Source: Paraburkholderia hospita
Lineage (GTDB): Bacteria; Pseudomonadota; Gammaproteobacteria; Burkholderiales; Burkholderiaceae
DNA: 64,000 nt
Direction: 5' to 3'
Assembly: GCF_002902965.1 (NCBI RefSeq)
Contig: NZ_CP026106.1
Coordinates: forward strand, 496,001 to 560,000
Under the pieces are notes generated by a model. That model saw nothing but the letters and a program-made list of their open reading frames with translations. It was not told where the DNA came from and did no database searches. The translations under genes were made by a program, and so were the position numbers. Numbering within the stretch: position 1 is the stretch's first letter; each line of letters starts with the position of its first letter. Shown piece after piece: positions 17,042 through 25,800 of the stretch.

Positions 17042-18226
17042 CTAGAGACCGTGAGAATGAACAAGTGGATAAACAACAAGACCAAATAGTGCCGCTGCGA
17101 TGACGATGACCGGCTCCTGCAACTTCTTGAAGCGCAATAGAAGCAGCACGGTTGCGAGTGCCAGCGCAATGGTTGGTATATCGATGAGTGATCGTTTTGC
17201 GATGACCAGAACCGAGCCCGTGATAGCACCAACGGCGGCCGCCGTGATGCCATCTACGAACGCCTTGACGCCCGGCAGCTTCCCGTATTTCTTGAAGTAC
17301 GGTGCCGGAAGCACGGTGAACAGGTAACACGGCAGGAATGTGCCCAACGCAGCGACACATGCGCCAGCCAAGCCTGCCACCAGGTATCCAATGAATCCGA
17401 CTGTGATGACGACCGGTCCCGGTGTAATCATCGCCACGGCAACCGCGTCGACAAACTGGCGGTCATTCAGCCAGTGGTGCTCGGTGACGACCCCGCCGTA
17501 CAGAAACGGAACGATGGCGAGACCGGAGCCGAAGACGAACGCGCCGGCTTTCGCGAAGAACAGCCCGATCTGCCCGAGCAGTGGAAGGTCGAGCCCGCTG
17601 AACACGCCGCTCATGGCTGGCAGGTATCCCACAGCAAGCCCGTTTACGGAGCCTTTGGTGAGCCACTTCGGTGGCGCGCGTCGTAACCATCCGATGACCC
17701 CTGCAGCGATAAAGAGCCACGCAATCTCCGATTCCGTCACGAACGTGACGGCGGCCAGTGTCAGAAAAATGGCCCACAGCAGCCTGTCCGAACCAACAGT
17801 TTTTTTGGTCAGCTTGTACGCGCTCATCGCGATAATGCCGACGACCGCCGCGCCCACGCCGTAGAAGACCGCCTGCATCCACGACAGACCGCCAAAGTGC
17901 GCGTACGCCCAGCCAAGCGCCACAACCATCAGGAACGAAGGGATGACAAACGCAATGCCCACCAGCGTGGCGCCGAGCACACGGAAGTGCACATATCCGA
18001 GATAGATGGCCAGTTGCGCGGCCATCGGCCCCGGCGCCAACTGGGCCAGTGCTATCCCTTCCTTGTAATCCTCTTCGCTGATCCAGCCCAACCGTTCGAC
18101 GAGGTCGCGGTGCATATAGCCGGCAAGTGCGACGGGCCCGCCGAAGCCAACGGTGCCAAGGCGCAACATGTAGCGGACCAGTTGACCAAGCGTGTAAGTG
18201 GGCACAACGTGCGTGACGGTACTCAT
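17042..18226 (-). CDS. chrA: Chromate transporter ChrA
   Basis: 394-residue CHR-family chromate efflux protein of the inner membrane. Both CHR halves are visible: LRLGTVGFGGPVALAGYMHRDLVERLGWI with EGIALAQLAPGPMAAQLAIYLG, and FAKAGAFVFGSGLAIVPFLYGGVV with VAVAMITPGPVVITVGFIGYLV. The start codon overlaps the chrB stop by 4 bp (ATGA), so expression is coupled to chrB. It is the operon copy; the orphan ChrA at 11708-12943 is a distinct paralogue. Confidence 0.95.
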   Translation of the reverse strand: MSTVTHVVPTYTLGQLVRYMLRLGTVGFGGPVALAGYMHRDLVERLGWISEEDYKEGIALAQLAPGPMAAQLAIYLGYVHFRVLGATLVGIAFVIPSFLMVVALGWAYAHFGGLSWMQAVFYGVGAAVVGIIAMSAYKLTKKTVGSDRLLWAIFLTLAAVTFVTESEIAWLFIAAGVIGWLRRAPPKWLTKGSVNGLAVGYLPAMSGVFSGLDLPLLGQIGLFFAKAGAFVFGSGLAIVPFLYGGVVTEHHWLNDRQFVDAVAVAMITPGPVVITVGFIGYLVAGLAGACVAALGTFLPCYLFTVLPAPYFKKYGKLPGVKAFVDGITAAAVGAITGSVLVIAKRSLIDIPTIALALATVLLLLRFKKLQEPVIVIAAALFGLVVYPLVHSHGL

Positions 18227-19200
18227 TGGCGTTTCCCTGCGTCGGCCCTTTCACTGGCGGCAAAATGCGCAAGCAGCGAATCGAGGACGTTGCTCATTTC
18301 TGCCAGCAACGCGTCGTCAGTCAGCGCACGCGCTTTCGCTCCCGTCATGACGGCTTCGAAGCCGACGGCTTCCGGTACAGATCCTCCGCCGATATCCAGC
18401 GCGTGTACCAGCGCGCCCAGTTTGAGTAGTCCTGGTTCGTCCTCAAGACCGAAGCTGGCAACCAGCACTTCAAAGGTCACGCGCTCGCCAATATGGGAAA
18501 AAGCAGCGCCATCGAAGTCGAAACCGAGAGCTTCGGGAGGACATTCGTCGGGGGATGAAAGCCACAGAAAACGCGCATCGGAATCAACGAAGCGCCGGAT
18601 AAGCCACGCGCTGGCCACACGGTCGACCCACAGCCGCTGGCGGGTCGCCCAGGTCCGGCCGTGATAGTCCTCGCGGCGCAGCTTGGGAATAGCGCCTTCG
18701 ACTTGATGTGGCTCGCCCGGCGACAGGACCGTGTTGGCCAGCGCGACGAAATCCTGCCACGCCGCCTCGGCGCGGGTGGATGCCTCATTCCTGAAGAAAT
18801 CGATGCTGGAAATTGTCTCGAAATCCTTGCCTGTGCGCCTCAACAGGCGGGCGATTTCCGCGGGCGAGAGTTCCGACAGGGTCTTTCTCGCATCGGCAAG
18901 CGTCCGTATGAAAGCTGCGTACTCGTCAGCCCGGTCGAACAGGGAGCGGAATTCGGCTTCCTGATCCACTCCGCGACTGGGAGCGCGGATGATATGAGCC
19001 GCCCCGCCGGCTTCGCCAATGCTCGATCCAAGTTCCAGCAATTCGGCTTCCGCGGCGTCGGTCGCGGGCAACAGATAAACCCCGTCACGCAGGACTGCGC
19101 AGCCTTTGGCTTTGAGAGCGCGCCAGAAGCGCATCCGGGCGGTGGCGTTGTCTGTTGGCAGGGTAAGGACCAGTAACAGCCAGGTATTCGATATGCTCAT
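18223..19200 (-). CDS. chrB: Chromate-responsive regulator ChrB
   Basis: 325-residue protein with the N-terminal regulatory half of ChrB (TWLLLVLTLPTDNATARMRFWRALKAKGCAVLRDGVYLLP) and the C-terminal chromate resistance domain (RLWVDRVASAWLIRRFVDSDARF, later LVHALDIGGGSVPEAVGFEAV). Known ChrB proteins sense chromate and control chr operons. The ATG at 19200 lies inside a 23-bp palindrome and has no ribosome site close by, so either the message is leaderless or translation is weak. First gene of a chrB-chrA-chrC-ChrB domain-MFS-YncE operon. Confidence 0.93.
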   Translation of the reverse strand: MSISNTWLLLVLTLPTDNATARMRFWRALKAKGCAVLRDGVYLLPATDAAEAELLELGSSIGEAGGAAHIIRAPSRGVDQEAEFRSLFDRADEYAAFIRTLADARKTLSELSPAEIARLLRRTGKDFETISSIDFFRNEASTRAEAAWQDFVALANTVLSPGEPHQVEGAIPKLRREDYHGRTWATRQRLWVDRVASAWLIRRFVDSDARFLWLSSPDECPPEALGFDFDGAAFSHIGERVTFEVLVASFGLEDEPGLLKLGALVHALDIGGGSVPEAVGFEAVMTGAKARALTDDALLAEMSNVLDSLLAHFAASERADAGKRQ

Positions 19201-19220
19201 GTTGTATACGTTACAACATG
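19198..19220 (-). promoter_or_regulatory. Perfect palindrome at the chrB start, probable ChrB operator
   Basis: CATGTTGTA (19198-19206) and TACAACATG (19212-19220) are exact inverted repeats around TACGT. The left arm contains the complement of the chrB ATG. A second short dyad, GTAG/CTAC, lies at 19221-19234. Placement over the start strongly suggests autoregulation; binding by ChrB is inferred. Confidence 0.65.
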
Positions 19221-19424
19221 GTAGCGTACTCTACAAGGATGAAGCTGCGGGGCGCGTTTGCGCACCCCGGGCACGGCGCGATCCGCGCGGAAGAGCGCGC
19301 GGACGAAGTCGGAAGCGATGGATGAACGAACGTGGAACGAGCGGACCAGGAGATGAACCGCTTTCTGACAGATGACGCGCATGCGTAGCTGTCAGCCTGA
19401 CGAAGCGAGAACTCGCTCCTGGTG

Positions 19425-20486
19425 TCAGTGAATGTGGCGGTGATGAATGTCGGGAAAATGCGCGTGCGTGTGGGTAATAGGCGCGTGTTGATGTGGATGG
19501 GTGTGCGGTTCTTCCCCATCCCATTCAAAGTCGTGCGTGTGCCTGTGATGCTCGTCGTGTCGATGTCGATGGTTGTGAGCAAGTGGCTCGTGAGTGTGGG
19601 GATGCTCATGCCTCTCTCGGATATGAAGCCAGATTCCCAAAGCCATGAGCGCAGTTGCAATCCAGAAAGGCAGCGGTGGTAATTCCGGCCAGAGAACAAG
19701 CGATAGCCCGACGCCGAATATCGGGGCGACCGAGAAATACGCCCCGGTTCGGGCGGTACCGAGATTTCGAAGGGCAACGACAAAAAGAACCAGGCTGACG
19801 CCGTAGCCTGCGAAGCCGGTAAGCATGGCAGCCGCCGTCTTCCCGACGCCTTGCAGGTGCGCGCCGAGAAGCAGCGCGATACACAGATTGACTGAGCCGG
19901 CGACAAGACCTTTCAGGCAGGCGATGACCATCGCGTCGTTCGCTGACACCTTCCGCGTCAGATTATTGTCGACTGCCCACGCAACGCAGGCTGCGACGAC
20001 GAGCAGCGCACCGGGCGAGACGCCAGCGTCGCCAGGCTGCCACGAGAGCACGACGCCACCGGCCACGATCGCGACCATCCCGAGAAATATCTGCACGTCG
20101 ACGTTTTCGCGAAACACAACCCAGGCAATCACCGCCGTAAATACGCCTTCAAGGTTCAGCAGCAGGGAACTGGTCGCCGCCGGCGTTGTACTGAGGCCGA
20201 GCATCAGCAGCGCGGGGCCGGCAACGCCGCCTGCGGTTATTGCGCCGATAAGCCAAGGTATTTCAGCGGTCTGGATGCGACTTTCGTTTTGCCGCTCGCC
20301 CACCGTTCGGCTTACACGTCGAATGATGATTGCGACGGCCAGGCCAAGGCCGCTGCCAAGGTAAAACAAGCCCGCAACCATAAAGGGCGAAAGGGTCCCA
20401 AGCAGTGTCTTGGCAAGCGGCGTTGTTGCGCCGAATAGCGCGGCTGCAAGAAGAGCAGTGAAAGCGGCATTGTGACGGCTATGCAT
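19425..20486 (-). CDS. DMT/EamA-family exporter with histidine-rich C-terminal tail
   Basis: 353 residues. The first 290 form ten membrane helices of the drug/metabolite transporter superfamily with two EamA repeats (ALLAAALFGATTPLAKTLLG; GALLVVAACVAWAVDNNLTRK). After the last helix (ATALMALGIWLHIRERHE) comes a roughly 65-residue tail with about 25 His in HxH patterns (HPHTHEPLAHNHRHRHDEHH; HTHPHQHAP). Such a tail suggests binding of divalent metals and metal export or sensing, which is inference. It is 220 bp upstream of chrB in the same direction and may belong to the metal-resistance island. Confidence 0.85.
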   Translation of the reverse strand: MHSRHNAAFTALLAAALFGATTPLAKTLLGTLSPFMVAGLFYLGSGLGLAVAIIIRRVSRTVGERQNESRIQTAEIPWLIGAITAGGVAGPALLMLGLSTTPAATSSLLLNLEGVFTAVIAWVVFRENVDVQIFLGMVAIVAGGVVLSWQPGDAGVSPGALLVVAACVAWAVDNNLTRKVSANDAMVIACLKGLVAGSVNLCIALLLGAHLQGVGKTAAAMLTGFAGYGVSLVLFVVALRNLGTARTGAYFSVAPIFGVGLSLVLWPELPPLPFWIATALMALGIWLHIRERHEHPHTHEPLAHNHRHRHDEHHRHTHDFEWDGEEPHTHPHQHAPITHTHAHFPDIHHRHIH

Positions 20487-20846
20487 TGAGTGGAAGCTTT
20501 AGATCGTTGAATAGTACCGTCCGAGGACGTCATAGGATTCGCTTCGTTGGCTAGTCCGGCGCAGATGGCCGGGAGTTCCTCAATAGGATACCGCCACAAG
20601 CTTACGGAATATGTGTCGTCCGAAGTGCCGATGACGCGGACTCGCCGTGCTTCCACGCCTACGACCGTCCGCTCGCAACCTGGGATCGGACAACCCGCCC
20701 CGCGTGGCGTTCGTTCCGCCGAAGATATGTCCGCATACCGGAAGGGGCACGGTACGATGGTGGCCCTGAAGCAGCTGTTAGTCTCTTGACCTCGCACACA
20801 TCGTTGATGGGCGCAGCCCTGTGAATATGCCCCATAGGAGTAACCC
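20487..20846. other. Divergent intergenic region
   Basis: 360 bp between the divergent DMT exporter and AraC regulator genes. No gene seen. It must carry both promoters. Confidence 0.35.
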
Positions 20847-21818
20847 ATGCCGTCCGAGCACGCCGATGTCTTGTCGCAGGTACTCAAGCTGATTCGCCTT
20901 CGCGGAGATCACGTTTTCCACGGCGAGCTGGGCAGTTCCACTGAAGTGATTTTTCCGCCAGGGCCGGCAACGTTTTTGCATCTGCGTGCCGGCGAACTGT
21001 CGGTGTCTCAATGCAATGGCCCCTCCGTGACGCTGCGGTCAGGCGACTTCGTTCTTTTGCCACATGCAGACGGACATACGATTCGAAGCGGGCCGAGCAG
21101 GAAAGCAAGTCAACGATTCGAGGCGGCGGTGGACTTTACCTCCAGCAGAGATGCTCAGACGTTCAAATGGGCGGCTGACGACGGCATGGCAGGATCCTTT
21201 CTCGCAGGATCATTCTATTTTGACGGGGCCCCATTACGCTCTTTGCTCACCGGGCTTCCCGGGCTGATTCATCTGACATGCGACAAAGTCAGCGAGCCCC
21301 CCTGGCTGGCCTCTATCTCGCATTTCCTGGATGTGGAATCGCGTAGCGCCGGCCCAGGGTCATCGCTGATGATCTCGCGGCTTATTGATCTGCTCGTTAT
21401 CCGCACCTTGCGGATGTGGGTCAGCCAGCAAGGCGATCGGGTCGGCTGGCTGTCCGGACTGAGCGACGAACGCGTCGGCCGTGCGTTGAATGCAATGCAT
21501 CTGGAACCTGACCGTGCATGGACGGTCTCGGCGCTCGCCGAGACGGCGATGATGTCGCGATCGATGTTCTCGGATCGCTTCACGGCGGTGGTGGGGCTTC
21601 CACCGTTGCGTTATCTGACACGCTGGAGATTGACCATCGCAGCAGACTTGCTACGCGGAGGGACCTTGAAGGTGACCGAAGTGGCCCACGGTGCCGGCTA
21701 TGGTTCGGAGGCTGCCTTCAGTCGCGCCTTCAAGGAGGAGTTTGGCTATCCACCGCGTGACGCGCATCGAATCGCACAGACCGGGGCCTTTGTCGCGCGA
21801 AGTTCGGAACTCCTTTGA
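20847..21818 (+). CDS. AraC-family transcriptional regulator with cupin sensor
   Basis: 323 residues. The N-terminal part (to about 200) is the AraC-type cupin seen in regulators of detoxification genes (TFLHLRAGELSVSQC, VTLRSGDFVLLPHADGHTI, LLTGLPGLIHL). The C-terminal 100 residues carry two helix-turn-helix motifs: WTVSALAETAMMSRSMFSDRFTAVVG and VTEVAHGAGYGSEAAFSRAFKEEFG, the latter close to the AraC signature. Likely activates a nearby target; the secreted hydrolase, AhpD-like and RidA-like genes downstream on the same strand are candidates, but a 570-bp gap intervenes. Confidence 0.9.
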   Translation: MPSEHADVLSQVLKLIRLRGDHVFHGELGSSTEVIFPPGPATFLHLRAGELSVSQCNGPSVTLRSGDFVLLPHADGHTIRSGPSRKASQRFEAAVDFTSSRDAQTFKWAADDGMAGSFLAGSFYFDGAPLRSLLTGLPGLIHLTCDKVSEPPWLASISHFLDVESRSAGPGSSLMISRLIDLLVIRTLRMWVSQQGDRVGWLSGLSDERVGRALNAMHLEPDRAWTVSALAETAMMSRSMFSDRFTAVVGLPPLRYLTRWRLTIAADLLRGGTLKVTEVAHGAGYGSEAAFSRAFKEEFGYPPRDAHRIAQTGAFVARSSELL

Positions 21819-22391
21819 CAGTCCTTTTTTACACTGTTGGCTAGATACGTCGGTTGAAACTGTCATTGCGGCAGTTTCGTTTCAATGGCATCGCGCCGGT
21901 CCCCAGGCGACACCGATCTGCCCGCTTGTCCGAGTGCGTCGATCGTACGATAGATCATGCAAATCGGACGCCGAGATATGGTCAGTCTCGGATTCGTTCT
22001 TTAGAGTGGATAGCCAAGGTCGTCCGGTATCTGAATCGGAGGAAAGGCTCTCACGCACTATGGCTCGGATCTCTCATGCTCCGGCAGCTTGCAATAACAC
22101 TTCTCGTTGCAACACCCACGCTTGCGTCATGCGTCTGGATCGGACGCTGGAGTGCGGCCGCCAGCATCACCGTCGTATAGGTGGCGTGAAGGCCGGGCAT
22201 GCCGCGATGCGTAAGTCACGTCGGCTGATCTCGGGCAATTCGTCGATCTGGTGCCGTTCAGTTCCGCCCTAACATAGTAGTGTTCTGGATTCCTAAACGG
22301 AATCGAGAGATCGAGGCACGCCACGGATCTTTCAAATCCAGGTTTCAATTCACGACATCGGCACCGATGTCTCTTCAAGGAAGCAATGTAG
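21819..22391. other. Gap between regulator and hydrolase
   Basis: 573 bp. Overlapping short frames (21854-22180, 21691-22272) read as Arg/Ser-rich shadow without ribosome sites. Possibly the regulatory region of the hydrolase gene; no clear operator seen. Confidence 0.35.
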
Positions 22392-23180
22392 ATGAAACTG
22401 CTCCTCGCTGTTCTCGCCATGTCAGCATTCGCGTTTGGTACCGGTGCGATGGCTGCGGAAAAGCCCCCCATCGTTCTGGTCCACGGCGCTTTCGAAGACG
22501 CCCAGGTCTGGGGTCATGTCACATCCAGGCTTCAAACCGACGGCTTTAAGGTGGTGGCTGTTGATCTGCCAGGGCGTCCGGGCGCGCCAGCCACACCGGA
22601 CAAAGTCAGCCTTGACCTCTATCGTGACACCGTGGTCGCAGCGCTGAACAAATCCCATCGCCCGGCCGTCGTGGTCGGTCACAGCTTCGGCGGCATCGTC
22701 ATCGCCGACGCCGCGGAAACGGCACCGAAGAAGATCAAGACTTTGGTCTTTGTTGCTGCCTACCTGCCGCAAGACGGCGACTCGCTCGTTTCAATGGCCA
22801 GTAAGGACGCCGACGCCAAGATCGGCCCGCACCTGCAGATCGATAAGGAAAAGGGCATTGCCTCCATCGAATATCCGGCACGTGCCGATCTGTTTTCCAA
22901 TGGAGGTCCTGACGAACTACGCAAGGCAATCCCGGATCTGATCCTGGATGAACCCGTCGGCCCGCTGGCTACGCCTGTGCACGTGACTTCCCCCAACTTT
23001 GGTCAGGTCGACAAGGTCTATATCCACACAGCCATGGACCAGGTCATCAGCCCCTCGTTCCAGGCCGAGATGGTTGCCGCCACCCCCGTGAGAGCCGAGT
23101 ACTCCCTGCCGACCGGTCATACGCCGTTCCTCACCGATCCCGACGGTCTGGCAAAGGCGATCGAGGCCGCTGCGAAATAG
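22392..23180 (+). CDS. Secreted alpha/beta hydrolase (esterase-like)
   Basis: 262 residues with a signal peptide (MKLLLAVLAMSAFAFGTGAMA, cleavage before AEK). The fold signature IVLVHGAFEDAQVWGHV gives the oxyanion loop, VVVGHSFGGIVIADAAE the nucleophile elbow, and LPTGHTPFLTDPDGLAKAI the catalytic His near the C-terminus. The acid is probably in VYIHTAMDQVISP. This subgroup is common in proteobacteria as secreted hydrolases of unknown substrate. Located upstream of an AhpD-like gene in the same direction. Confidence 0.88.
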   Translation: MKLLLAVLAMSAFAFGTGAMAAEKPPIVLVHGAFEDAQVWGHVTSRLQTDGFKVVAVDLPGRPGAPATPDKVSLDLYRDTVVAALNKSHRPAVVVGHSFGGIVIADAAETAPKKIKTLVFVAAYLPQDGDSLVSMASKDADAKIGPHLQIDKEKGIASIEYPARADLFSNGGPDELRKAIPDLILDEPVGPLATPVHVTSPNFGQVDKVYIHTAMDQVISPSFQAEMVAATPVRAEYSLPTGHTPFLTDPDGLAKAIEAAAK

Positions 23181-23402
23181 GCGGCTTACGGTTGGTCCGG
23201 GAAGCGAAGGCAGGGAGGCTTCGTCATCCCGCGCTTTGCCTTCGAGTGTGTTGCTCTGGGCAGAGGGCTGCAATATCCGGGCTTCCGCGCACCGTCCTGC
23301 AGGCCGCTCTTCGATGGTCTGTGCCGGGATGCTCTTTCCAATAGAAGTGTACGCGTCCGTTGTCTTCGACAATTTCTCTTGCTTTCAAAAGGCAGAACCG
23401 AT

Positions 23403-23984
23403 ATGTCCCGTCTTCAGATACCCGCCACGATCGCAGATGCACCCTCTGCTTCTCAGCCCTTCCTGGAGGCCGTCAACAAGAAACTGGGTGTTGTACCGAA
23501 TCTGTTTCGTCTGATGGCCAACAGCCCCGCGGCGCTAGAGGGGTACCTCGGTCTGGCCGGAGCCTTGGCAAAAGGCGCACTTCCAGCACAAACCGGCGAG
23601 CGTATTGCTCTCGCCGTCGCCGAAATCAACGGCTGCGACTATTGCATGTCGGCGCACAGCTATTTAGGAAAGAACGTGGCGAAGCTTGACGATGCGGAAA
23701 TGTCCGCCAATCGAAATGGCGGCTCGAATGAACCAAAGGCCGCCCCTGCCGTGCAGTTCGCCGCGAAGGTCGCGCGCGAGCGTGGCCGCGTATCCGACGA
23801 AGATCTGCGCGCCGTCAAGGAGGCTGGCTACACCGATGCGCAGATCGTCGAGATTGTCGTGCACATCGCACTGAGCGTCTTGACGAACTACGCCAATGTC
23901 GTTGCAAATACGGAGATTGACTTTCCCGTAGTGCGTACACATCAGGGCCTGAAGAACGGGACTCGCACGCTTCTCGATACGTGA
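23403..23984 (+). CDS. Carboxymuconolactone decarboxylase/AhpD-like peroxidase-related protein
   Basis: 193 residues; ATG at 23403 preferred to 23379 since the family begins near SRLQIP. The active-site motif is ERIALAVAEINGCDYCMSAHSYL: a CxxC pair followed by His three residues later, as in AhpD alkylhydroperoxidases. FLEAVNKKLGVVPNLFRLMANSP at the N-terminus is typical of the peroxidase-related subgroup. Acts in thiol-dependent peroxide removal, or as a disulfide reductase; the substrate is not shown. Its neighbours on either side are a secreted hydrolase and a RidA-like protein. Confidence 0.85.
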   Translation: MSRLQIPATIADAPSASQPFLEAVNKKLGVVPNLFRLMANSPAALEGYLGLAGALAKGALPAQTGERIALAVAEINGCDYCMSAHSYLGKNVAKLDDAEMSANRNGGSNEPKAAPAVQFAAKVARERGRVSDEDLRAVKEAGYTDAQIVEIVVHIALSVLTNYANVVANTEIDFPVVRTHQGLKNGTRTLLDT

Positions 23985-24161
23985 TGCGTTGACCGAACTG
24001 ATCGATTGCGTCAATGTGTTGTAAGCAGGACAACCATCCGCAAGCGTATCGAGCCTCAACCGACGAACGTCGTTCGCTGTATCGGACGGTTGAGCTCACT
24101 GCATCGCGCTAATTTCATCAGGCCAAATCCATTTCCTCTTCACGTTAGGTTGAGCACGGAC

Positions 24162-24617
24162 ATGAACGTATTCGAACGCCTCGCGCAAGCGGGCCTAAAA
24201 TTGCCATCGCCCATCAACCCACTTGGGTCCTATCGAACGGTTTCCGTTTCGGGGAATCAACTGTATGTATCGGGGCTCGGCCCTTTCGAGGATGGCAAGC
24301 CAATCGTCGGAATGGTCGGCCGCGATATTTCTCTGGAAAAGGCTCAAGACGCGGCGCGCCTAACGATGCTCATGATCCTGGCCTGTGTCGAACAGGCCTG
24401 CGGACTCGACAACGTCCGGCGATGCAGCCGGCTAACAGTTTACGTGCGTGCTGAACAGTCGTTCACCCAGCATCCGCAAGTGGCCAATGGCGCCAGTGAT
24501 CTGTTGCTGACGCTGTTTGGGCAAGACAATCTGCCGGCTCGAAGCGCGCTGGGAGTGCATTCGTTGCCGATGGGCATCCCGGTTGAGATTGACAGCATCT
24601 TTGAGTTGAAGGGGTGA
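24162..24617 (+). CDS. RidA/YjgF-family protein
   Basis: 151-residue member of the RidA superfamily, which hydrolyses reactive enamine/imine intermediates or serves related roles. The ATG at 24162 was chosen as the homology start (MNVFERLAQAGLKLP). It shows the second-type RidA pattern: NPLGSYRTVSVSGNQLYVSGLGPFEDGKP, then AARLTMLMILACVEQACG and SLPMGIPVEIDSIFELKG. The arginine usually needed for imine deamination (R105 in classical RidA) is not obvious near the C-terminus, so a non-classical role is likely. Confidence 0.85.
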   Translation: MNVFERLAQAGLKLPSPINPLGSYRTVSVSGNQLYVSGLGPFEDGKPIVGMVGRDISLEKAQDAARLTMLMILACVEQACGLDNVRRCSRLTVYVRAEQSFTQHPQVANGASDLLLTLFGQDNLPARSALGVHSLPMGIPVEIDSIFELKG

Positions 24618-24829
24618 CGGGCATGGCTCGACGCCGCGCAAATACGAGCGCAATGACGCGAAATCCGCATCCGCGATGGGCCGTGATTGTGTGTGCTACC
24701 CATGCTGTGCGTTCTAGACGGCTGGCAGTTTTGCGGCGTATATCGGACCGTTGGCGTTTCGCTGGACGATGACCGCTCAGGGCCCGAGTCCGGCCACCCG
24801 ATCGAATCCTGCGGTGGCAGAGGCCATAG

Positions 24830-25555
24830 CTATTGCACGCTCGCCTGGCCTTTGGGATCTGCCTCCTGCTTCAATGCACCGCTGATCCACCTTTCTTCCG
24901 AAGCGCGGAGGTGCGCTCGCATCGCCGTTTGCGCGGCGATGGGGTCGCCCGCCTGCAAGGCCCTTAAGACCTCTTCGTGTTCCTGTACAGCTGCTGTCCA
25001 GGTCTGTGCACTTTCTGTGTGGCCACGCATGGCGGCCGCAATCGGATCATGGCGGCTGTCGAATAACTCTCCGACAAAGCGGCTCAGGACGGAGTTGCCA
25101 GCTGCTTCGGCAATCAACATGTGGAATTGCCGGTCTGCCTCGACGGGCGACTTGCCCGCCGCCGCCAGCCGGCGCATGCGTTCGACCGTACGACGCAACC
25201 GGTCGAGCATTGCGGCGGTCATCCGCGCCGTGGCAAGAACGGTGACGCTGCCCTCTATCGCCGCGCGGGCCTGCATCAGCTCGGACGGACTGTCGCCAAG
25301 GGCGCCGATCGACTCGACGTCGTTCGAGCCTCCGCTGCGCACATAAACCCCCGACCCCATCCGGATTTCGATCTGACCGCCGATTTCCAGAGCGATGAGC
25401 GCTTCGCGTAGCGACGGACGTGACACGCCGAGCTTCAGCGCCAGCTCCCGCTCAGGCGGCAGCCGTTCGCCTGGCGGAAATTCCCCTTTGCGAATCAACG
25501 CGATGATCTGGGTGGCAACGGATTGGTAAAGCCGCTTGGGTTCTGTCGATTTCAT
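24830..25555 (-). CDS. FadR/GntR-type regulator (FCD domain)
   Basis: 241 residues. The winged HTH is RLPPERELALKLGVSRPSLREALIALEIGG (residues about 30-60), followed by the FCD ligand domain (MQARAAIEGSVTVLATARM, EADRQFHMLIAEAAGNS, HEEVLRALQAGD), which binds a carboxylic acid and usually a metal. It is divergent from the sugar ABC operon, with 245 bp between, and probably represses it, responding to a sugar acid. GACCAAAT repeats in the intergenic region are candidate operators. Confidence 0.92.
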   Translation of the reverse strand: MKSTEPKRLYQSVATQIIALIRKGEFPPGERLPPERELALKLGVSRPSLREALIALEIGGQIEIRMGSGVYVRSGGSNDVESIGALGDSPSELMQARAAIEGSVTVLATARMTAAMLDRLRRTVERMRRLAAAGKSPVEADRQFHMLIAEAAGNSVLSRFVGELFDSRHDPIAAAMRGHTESAQTWTAAVQEHEEVLRALQAGDPIAAQTAMRAHLRASEERWISGALKQEADPKGQASVQ

Positions 25556-25707
25556 GACGCAGGTTGTTGCCCGTATCTGAACGGCGCCGGTGCCGTTCGG
25601 CCGAGTCTAACACATGGGCTTCGACGGGCTCCAAGCCCCGCCACAGCAGGGATCTGTGCCGGCAATAGGGTAAACGATGGTGGTAAGATGAATATCAAAA
25701 ATCCATA

Positions 25708-25754
25708 TTGGCTTGACCAAATGATTCCCGCGCGGTTTAATTCGACCAAATTGG
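25708..25754. promoter_or_regulatory. Candidate operator half-sites for the FadR-type regulator
   Basis: GACCAAAT occurs twice (25715-25722 and 25744-25751). The first copy is part of TTGG-N5-CCAA (25708-25720) and the second of CCAAATTGG (25746-25754). The sites sit about 50 bp upstream of the ABC ATPase gene. FadR-family operators are short palindromes of this scale; assignment is inference. Confidence 0.4.
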
Positions 25755-25800
25755 ACTGACCGCCGCGCAACGACAGGTCGGCTGCCTGACAGGAGACGCA

